Shown here: positions 57,123 through 64,000 of the stretch, piece after piece | Layout: each line of letters begins with the position of its first letter | Numbering within the stretch: the stretch's first letter is position 1 | Assembly: GCA_030762935.1 (NCBI GenBank) | Contig: CM060900.1 | Span: 435,529,921 to 435,593,920, forward strand | DNA: 64,000 bases | Origin: Hymenopus coronatus | Lineage: Eukaryota > Arthropoda > Insecta > Mantodea > Hymenopodidae | Direction: 5' to 3' | Program-made: the position numbers and the translations under genes | Notes under the pieces: model-generated | The model's database searches: none | The model's input: only the letters and a program-made list of their open reading frames with translations | Told to the model about the DNA's origin: nothing

Positions 57123-57435
57123 AAATGCAGTTTGTACAGGAATAACCTGATTCGCTCCCGCACAATTTTTCACGCTGTTGATGTTGATATCTGCAAGTAA
57201 TGACTGGCTTTCTGCACTGCTTTTTAGGGTCCCGTATAAAGTCTTCACGGACTGTGCACATGGCTTTTCCGCGCGACCTTTCCACTGACAATAGGTATAT
57301 CCTCTGTCGCAAAATTGTTCGTACCACCCAAGGATTGACGACGCCGGGGCTGCAGAGCTTGCCGTGTAAATACCCGGCGAACCACCACAACACTATTTGC
57401 AGAAATTCAAACAGACAAAGGAACCATCTTTACCT

Positions 57436-57807
57436 TCTCTAGCACGCATGTTCAATGTTCGTAGTAGCTAGAGAAGTTATTGCATTCCACCCAAAAATTC
57501 TATACTGAGATTTCACCGATCTCTTATTCCGAAAAAACATTTTAGCAACATGTACATGTGTGTGTGTTTGGTAGTGTTTAACGCCCGCTTTAACTGCTTA
57601 TAGCACCGCAGGCGGTGACACTGATGATACATGAATGAAGATGGAGCACTGGTGGAATGTGATGGCGGGGGAAACCGGAGAACCCGTAGAAAACCCACCC
57701 CAGCGCCGTTTTGACCACCACAAATCTCGCATGCGGTCGCTTGGGATCGAACCCGGACCGTCTAGGTGAGAGGCGAGAGGTCTAACCACTCGGCCACGGC
57801 GCGGCCA

Positions 57808-57844
<37 letters not shown>

Positions 57845-58545
57845 GGGGGGGGCAGCTTAGCTCAAAAGCGAAACGTCGGTTAAATACCAAACTTCAGTAT
57901 CTTTCAAGGATGCGACACGAACATTTTCAAGAAAATCTCCGCACCTCTAATTACCCTCTACATGGAGCTTTTTCGGAATTTCTGATTTTCTCAATAATGG
58001 CTTTCACGATTTTGATTAAAATGTGTATGATTAAGATGTTTTCATGACAAACGAAATGTATAATTTGAATTTTCTGGATTAGCCTCTGAATACCTCTTCA
58101 TTCTGGATTGACTTCAGTTTAACTTGTGAACTGCAAGAGATAAACAAAAAATTACTTAAGAAAATGTAGATCTCATTAAAACTCACTATTTATATAATAT
58201 GCGTTATGTTTGTAGAGTTAATCGTTTCCGATATGTTACTTATTACTGGTTTCAATTTTAAATTACTTAAAACTTTTCTTAAGCGGGAAGTCAGCTATCG
58301 TTTCATCTCTGTTGTTTTACTCCCGGAAATACAAAAGAGAACCGAATTTCAGTTGTTCCACATAGCGATGGCTTTAAAATTTGTATCGCTTTAGCCTAGT
58401 GTATTCCCTTATTTCCCTTCTACTTATAAGGAACTAAATAATTAGACGATTTCTTCTAATGTTTATCTTCTGTAACAAGATGTAGATAAGTTCAGTAAGA
58501 ATAGTTTGAGAACATATAGAGAAAGTCATGTGAATAGAAAACATA
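57436..58545 (-). repeat. Repeat B, reverse copy split by a SINE
   Basis: The right end TAGCTAGAGAAGTTATTGCA and CCACCCAAAAATTCTATACT lead in. A GT microsatellite (57809-57842) follows the SINE, then GGTTAAATACCAAACTTCAG, AACGAAATGTATAATTTGAA and TAGCCTAGTGTATTCCCTTA. It is complete apart from the insertion. Confidence 0.85.
57567..57807 (-). repeat. SINE family 1, reverse copy inside the GT tract
   Basis: The left end GGTAGTGTTTAACGCCCGCT is the complement of the family's tail. GGGATCGAACCCGGACCGTC is the B-box complement and CCACTCGGCCACGGCGCGGC is the head complement. It is inserted within the GT microsatellite of repeat B, so GT units lie on both sides. Confidence 0.85.
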
Positions 58546-58550
58546 ATATT

Positions 58551-58576
58551 TAAAAAAAAAAAAAAAAAAAAAAAAA
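58551..58576. repeat. Poly-A run
   Basis: A homopolymer directly after the end of the reverse repeat B copy. Confidence 0.9.
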
Positions 58577-58691
58577 CATGTGAACGTTTCTCACTAGAAG
58601 GCAAATAAAAATCGGATACACAACACAAAACTTCAATTTTCCCTTCACCAAATGGTGTATGACAATTTAGTTATGTCAAGTATTGGTTGGT

Positions 58692-58725
58692 ATTTCTTAA
58701 GTCTACCATGGTAGACTTAAGAAAT
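58692..58725. repeat. Perfect 34-bp palindrome
   Basis: The half-site from the centre outward is TGGTAGACTTAAGAAAT, and the other half is its exact complement with no spacer (centre CCATGG). See the findings for possible origins. Confidence 0.9.
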
Positions 58726-58856
58726 CGTCAAATAATTTGTAACACACAATATTTGATATTGAGGTAAGTATACGCTTTAATCTGAAGGAGAAAAAAAAAA
58801 TGTAAAGCCGGAAATTTTCAAGAATATTACGAAATTCCTCGTTAACCCCCAATTAC

Positions 58857-61420
58857 TAGGTACCGGATTTTCATGTAAATGCATATTTTTTCTAGCATTC
58901 GAAAAGTATGCTCTTTGGATAATATGTTCGAATTATTTCTTTTCTTACATTTTAGGCATGGTTTTATAGTGCATATAAATGCATATTTTGTCTGTTTTGA
59001 ATAAGTATAATATTTTAAAAAATATTTTATTATGCTGCATATTTTTCGTATTGTCTTATTAAAATACTTATTCTTTAAAATAATATGGCCATTGTAAACT
59101 GTGTGTTCCATAGTTCGATTGTGTTGAAGCTTATTTTTATTTATGATTTTCCTTTCTTCCTAACTCGCCGGCATGCTAAAACGTAGTGCGTGGCCTGGTT
59201 GCAGGAATTGGTCTCCCTGCGGAGTTGCACCATCGTGGCTATTAAGGAAATATTCGGAACTGTGCCTTGGGAGTTGCTTACAATAACACAAAGCAACAGT
59301 TTTAACATTATTATTTAATTTGTATACGATTTTTAAACTGTTTCATTTCATAAAAATCATAACATTTAAGTTAATACAACCTAAAAGTGACGAATGACTC
59401 ATTTTCGAAGTCTCCCTCACTCACCTACCTTCGGTTGACTCCAAGTTTTGTCTAAAAGCTCTACAGGAAATCAGATCTAGTTGTAGTGTAAGGGGCTACT
59501 GATTAATGGCTTGGTGGTGTGTTTAAGTTCTTCGCAACTAAGCATGATGTCACGAGTGAAGAGGAGATGATAAACGACAGATGTCAAAATACTTTATTGC
59601 CGTGCGTGTGAAAAAGCAGTTGGTTGTGAAAAACGTTTCAAAGTCGTTCAGCACGTGGACACCAATAAACACAAAGAGAACTTGAGACTTAAATCCACGA
59701 AAAGTGATCCCGTGCAGATGTTTTTAGCTTAATGTTCTAACAGTAATTTTTCTTTTGATTTGTGCGAAGCTCTTTTTCGGCGGATATTCCCCTATGGAAA
59801 TTAACTAATCCTTTTGAGAAATTTAATTGAGAAGTGTACAAAGTGTATAAAGCCAGACGAACCCACCTTCGTAAAAATTACATACAGCAGTGCTACAACC
59901 GAACCATTAAAAATAATGGATAAGATTCAAAATAACTTTATATAGGTGTCAATCGACGAATCAAGACTTTTAGGGATGGTTTATTGCAAATATTGTATTT
60001 GGATCTCTTTAATAAAAACGTAAGGTCTACGCTTTGTCTCCTTGCAATAGAATAGTTTCAGATTACTGATAGCCTTGCAGTTTCCTAATTTTATTTTTTC
60101 CAATTCCATGAATTTAGTATGGTCAAATGGCATTCAGTACGAACGCGTGTTGTCTGACTGATGCAGCAAGTTGCATGGCCAAAGCTGCTACTGCTCTCAA
60201 AGTTATGTTTCGCAATATGATACATTTGACTTGTCTTACACATGGGTTGCACCACGTTGCCATAACTGTTCGTGTAAATTTTCATCCTGTTGACATGTTG
60301 GTGTCTGTTGTGAAGGTGATTGTAACAGTAGCTTATACAGCAGCAGCAGCACCACCTGACACTCCCCAGCCACCAGAACAAGTTTTCTTGTATCGCGTTG
60401 GGGCACGTTGTCATGTGCAGCGATTTGTTACGCCGAACATTTAGAAAGTGTTAAGAGCGTTGTTTCTGCATTTGATCCTAAAAGTGTAGCCTCAATTCAA
60501 ACTGCTCAAAATGTTCTGAAAATTCCAGATATAGAAGCTAATCTTGCGTACATAGGGGGAACCATTTAACATAGGAATAGAATATTTCCAGAACTAAGCG
60601 TTGTAGAAAGAAACGTCCTGAATACATTTTCCTTAATATAATGGGGGAAAGTAAATGTAATTTGTTGCGATTTAATTGGAGAAGTTTTGGATGGTAGTCT
60701 GAGGGCCAAGGTACGGTTTTTAAATGGGAACCAACATGGTTTTCCTTACTCATCAAAAAATAAACAACTTTTGTTTAAACTTTTTTCTTATACAGGGTTC
60801 TTTTACCGGTGTAGACAAACATTGATGAAAGGCAGATGATTAGAGCATTACTATTGCACGGGTATTGTACAGTATTATTTTATAAGCACCTTAGTGTACT
60901 ACGTGTTCAAAATGATGCCCTTCTACCATTGAGGAGAGCATACTTTTAAAAAATCGACGATATAAACAAATATGTGAAATTGGAGACATTTTAACCGGTA
61001 AATGTACTGAGCTTCCGAGCAATACGTCGCCAACAGCTGAGCAAGTAGTTGCTTTTGTACATGCACCGTGTAGGGTAGAGGGTTTATTCCGCTACAAGGA
61101 CCTTTTGCCAGACAGCAAGAGACGCCTTACCTTCGAACACCTGGAACAGATTGTGATAGTGAACTGCAACAGAAGGGAAGTGGGAAAATTGTGAGTATAA
61201 TATCTTTCTGTAAATTAATATAAAATACTGTTTTTCTTGCATGTTTTGTTAATGCTCCTCTGTTCATCATTCACATGCATTTACGTAATTCCTTTTTATA
61301 ATAAAACGATGTTAATTCAGCTTTTAAATCAATTTATGCGAGCAGTTTGCATGCATATTTTCGATTTTTGGTGCATAAATGCATACACGGGATTATTACT
61401 GCATGAAAATCCGATCCCTA
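58857..61420 (+). mobile_element. hAT transposon relic, terminal repeats visible
   Basis: The left end TAGGTACCGGATTTTCATG (58857-58875) is inverted at 61402-61420 with a few mismatches. CCAATTAC and CGCATAAC outside agree at five of eight positions, consistent with an old 8-bp hAT target duplication. The plus-strand interior from 59574 to 61180 encodes a decayed hAT transposase. Element length is 2564 bp. Confidence 0.75.
59574..61180 (+). pseudogene. hAT transposase with BED-like finger, decayed
   Basis: Blocks appear in the order expected of hAT transposases of the CGGBP1-associated type. A BED-like finger reads VKILYCRACEKAV, then VVQHVDTNKHKEN (59574-59720: CxxC with Hx5H). PDEPTLVKITYSSATT lies near 59855. 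VSIDESRLLG near 59946 holds the first catalytic Asp. The frame at 60127-60444 has LTDAASCMAKAATALKVMF (second Asp region) and HLTCLTHGLHHVA. VKSVVSAFDPKSVASIQTAQ is near 60455. RVEGLFRYKDLLPDSKRRL (61060-61130) is the C-terminal dimerisation block with the third acidic residue. Many frameshifts and stops separate the blocks, so it is inactive. In life such an enzyme would cut and paste the element in the nucleus. Confidence 0.8.
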
Positions 61421-61449
61421 CGCATAACGTTAGGTCTCTAGTGTTACAT

Positions 61450-62200
61450 TCACACGACTTTCTCTACCCGTAGTCTTCATTTTATATTATTCTACAAACT
61501 AATCGTACAAAAGATTGTTCTATATAATTCATGTTAATCGAGATAGAGGTTTGCAGAAATAGTTTTATTCACTTTTTTTTGTAAGTAGAAGAAGAATTGA
61601 GGAAATTAAACCACAGTTGAGATAAAGGTTTGCAGAAGTAGTTTTATTCACTTTTTATTCACTCTTTTAGTAAGTACAAGGAGAATTGAGGAAACCAACC
61701 CACAGTTAAGATGTTTAAAGATATCCACGTTTTTGTGTAGCACACCTTTGTCTCATATCTAACGTTTACTAGTTCTACAAATTTCTTCTGAATGTAGAGC
61801 ACCTCTTGGGCTATTCCCAGAGACTTTAAAATACTTATTTTATTTCTAATATGTATCTTAAATACATGGTATCTTGATACAAAGCATGACAGCCATTCTT
61901 GAGAATATAAAAATTTCCAAAATGTTTCCATGGAATGGGGAACTTGTTTGAAACCTACGCTTCACATATTTGGAATATATTTAACTTGAATACCATGTTT
62001 GGTATTTATCGAAGTTTTCAGTTTTAAGTTAATGCTGTTCATATCCACGCTTTTTTTACAAAAACACTTTTGTTATTAAGAGCTTCTCTGGTGAAATGTC
62101 GATATAGATTTTTTGGACGGAATGCAATACTTTCTCTACTTATTAGATACGATGTAGAAAAAATATACATTGCGGTACTAAATGCACAAAGGACCACATG
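61450..62200 (+). repeat. Repeat B, forward copy with internal tandem duplication
   Basis: It begins ACTTTCTCTACCCGTAG. A ~78-bp segment starting GAGATAGAGGTTTGCAGAA near 61541 is repeated from 61619. It continues with ATTCCCAGAGACTTTAAAAT and GGTGAAATGTCGATATAGAT. Confidence 0.8.
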
Positions 62201-62279
62201 GAAAACTTGAAAAATCGGTGCAATTTTTGAAAACGCTAAACACATTAATGAAAGCTGAATTAAAAAACATCTTATGTGT

Positions 62280-64000
62280 TTTATTCACATGACTATCTCT
62301 AGCTGTTGCTTAAGCAAATTTCTTTACAAAAGATTATTATTTTATCCACATCATGCTAATCAAGATAAACATTAGCAGAAATTGTCTTATTACTTGCTTC
62401 CTTGCAAATAGAAGAGACATAAGGGAATACACCAGGCTAAATCGATAGTCAAACTCTTTAGAAGCTGGTCCTATGTGAAACAATTGGAAGTTCGATTCGC
62501 TTTACAGGGCCAGCAGTAAAACAAGGGAAAACATTTGAGAAAAACTTAAATAGTTTAAAATTGAAACCAGCAACAAAGAATGTCTAAGAAAAGGTCGACT
62601 CTACATAAAAAATACATAACATAAATTGTGTGCGTTAACAAGATCTACAGTTTTTGTTGTTGTAATTATGCAGAAAACGGGCCGCTGGAAAAATCGAATA
62701 GAGCTAAGTGCGATTAATTGATACTATATTTGTGATGGCGATTTCAGAGATTATATTTTGCGAAATATCTTGGTGTTTTCCTTATAGACAAATTCGTATA
62801 CATGATAGAACGGTTGGTATTTTGTGTATATGACGGATATTTATCAAATAATTGTACATAAATGAGTATTATATGAATAATAAATGTTTTATAATGTTCA
62901 GAAGTATATTTCTCCGCCAACTACTACCACAATAGAAATTAGAAACATAAATTTTACACACTTTAACCTTAATCGATTCGAATCTAACCTCGCACTAAAT
63001 TTGAAAACTACAGGACCCAGTGGATTCGCCTACAGAAACAGATTAGAAAGAAACTCGCAGAAACATGCCCTTCTGCCACTAATGTAGTCGCACTAGCCAG
63101 TGAATTATTCCTACGCGTTCTCACGACGCGGTATTTCTGCTAAAAGGGACATATGGCGTTCTTGTATTTACGGGTAATCTACCAATAGTCACAGTCCTCC
63201 GTTAGCAACGAAACCAAGCTTTTTCATTATAATTCCAGTTTTTATGCAAGCATTTCAGCATATACACAGTACAAAGTCATTTATTATTCATATCACACCC
63301 GTTTACGTATAATTATTTGGCCAATATCAGTCATAAACGCAAAATACAAACCGTTCCGCCATGCACAGACATTTGTCCATTAAAAAGAAGAAAAAAAGCT
63401 TGCCCGCAAAATAAACATTTGAAATCGTAATCACAAGCATAATATGAATCAATCGCACTTAGTTTCATTCAATTTTTCGAGCGGCCCAAGTTCTGCATAA
63501 TAACCCAATTTTTGTGTAGTAAGTTTTTATTTATTTCTTACGGTTTATCCGTTATAAAAAAGTCTGCAACTCGTCTAGAATAAAGAGGTCTTCAGAAGCT
63601 ATTCCCAGAAAACTCAAAATATACATTTTATTTGTGATGTAGATATATTAATATACGGTATTTACTCAAAATCACCATTTTTGAGAAAAACAAAATTTTC
63701 AAAAAATGTTCCATGTAGTTTGTGATGGGGGGATTTTCTTAAATCTTCGTGTCCTATCCTTGGAAGACAAAAATGATAAATACCAAGTTAAGTATTTAAC
63801 GCTCTCTTCGTTTTTGAGCTATGCTAATCACTGACACACAGGACCTTTCCTCTAAAAATGTTTTCTTCGGACTCGGGGACGTCAGAAAACATATTTCCGG
63901 TGAAATCTCGAAATCGAATTTTTGGTTGGAATACAACCCCTTCCCTATCCACTGTGTACATTGTACATACGGACTAGAGGGAGTAATAACACCAGAACGT
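62280..64000 (+). repeat. Repeat B, forward copy split by a long-TIR element
   Basis: 62280-62657 gives the left part (GACTATCTCTAGCTGTTGCT to AACAAGATCTACAG). 63509-64000 gives the right part (TTTTTGTGTAGTAAG onward, ending GGACTAGAGGGAGTAATAAC). The reading resumes at the same unit position after the insertion. The window ends within the terminal bases of the unit. Confidence 0.85.
62658..63508. mobile_element. Long terminal-inverted-repeat element, Mutator-like by form
   Basis: The first and last ~105 bases are inverted copies at roughly 75-80% identity by eye. The shared words include GGGCCGCT, CTAAGTGCGATT and, further in, CGATTTCA and TATTTTGCG. TTTTTGT stands at both flanks (62651-62657 and 63509-63515) and may extend to nine bases. 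Long TIRs with 7-11 bp duplications are typical of Mutator-like elements. The 851-bp interior has no recognised transposase. The class is inferred from structure only. Confidence 0.7.

Larger units (their letters stand above)
54651..57430 (-). pseudogene. Mariner/IS630-type transposase remnant, split by two insertions
   Basis: Read on the minus strand. The N-terminal helix-turn-helix part (57140-57420) gives WVVRTILRQRIYL and FIRDPKKQCRKPVITCRYQ, resembling the DUF4817-type domain of insect transposons. After a 57-base SINE piece the DDE part (56755-57055) gives LQLGDPAKRLAFCDNFVV, HFPGRWIGR and similar. The tail lies beyond the hAT-like insertion at 54920-56753. A TA-preceded terminus CAGGGTGTCTAAAAGTTATT stands at 54651. 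Stops and shifts make it inactive. The 5' terminus is lost at a junction with repeat B near 57435. Confidence 0.75.

Noticed and set aside
60091..60414. 107-codon minus-strand frame
   Set aside because: It is antisense to the hAT transposase remnant, whose plus-strand blocks match the family.

Overview
The window looks like nuclear DNA of an arthropod. It is AT-rich, has no prokaryotic gene layout and no long conserved open reading frames, and is packed with tRNA-derived SINEs, LINE and DNA-transposon remnants and microsatellites. The clearest taxonomic hint is a degenerate (TTAGG)-type tract at 48541-48642, the telomere-repeat motif of most insects, crustaceans and some chelicerates. The species cannot be named from the sequence alone.

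Only one stretch looks like a host gene: 32899-33584 on the minus strand, with a divergent Sox-type HMG box. Its C-terminal half lies in another frame, so it is either frameshifted (pseudogene or assembly error) or one exon of a larger gene. A broken LINE reverse transcriptase abuts its 5' side.

Layout: 1-6.8 kb holds two direct copies of a ~1.7 kb segment ending in GA-rich and CACCGCC-type simple repeats. 7-11.5 kb holds a weak coding remnant, a TTAA-flanked 0.9 kb element and a small hairpin insertion with a 13-bp target duplication. 11.5-13 kb is a LINE remnant with a nested insertion. 13-18.6 kb has two copies of a terminal-inverted-repeat element carrying a tRNA-like module, a BED-finger fragment and two 5S-rRNA-like segments. 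18.6-31.5 kb is AT-rich DNA with dispersed repeats, SINEs, a TA-flanked element and a GC-rich island. 32.9-34.7 kb is the Sox-like locus plus LINE. 34.7-39.9 kb contains two blocks of a satellite-like repeat. 39.9-45.4 kb has an LTR with primer-binding site, a head-to-tail array of a ~0.9 kb family (called repeat B here) and a pogo-like TIR element. 46.0-48.6 kb is a 2.5 kb GGTN-type satellite running into the TTAGG-like tract. 49.7-64 kb is repeat B interleaved with three well-bounded DNA transposons and a mariner-like transposase remnant.

No operon or multi-gene system is visible. The coherent story is nested transposition: several insertions have target-site duplications readable by eye, and repeat B serves as landing pad for SINEs and a long-TIR element and carries the CA/GT microsatellites. 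I found no defence system or other clearly new functional system. The most novel-looking items are the hairpin insertion (11300-11447), the TIR element with a tRNA-like module (14901-15657), the long-TIR element (62658-63508), the 34-bp perfect palindrome (58692-58725) and the higher-order GGTN satellite. All alignments were made by eye, so boundaries without a stated target duplication are approximate.
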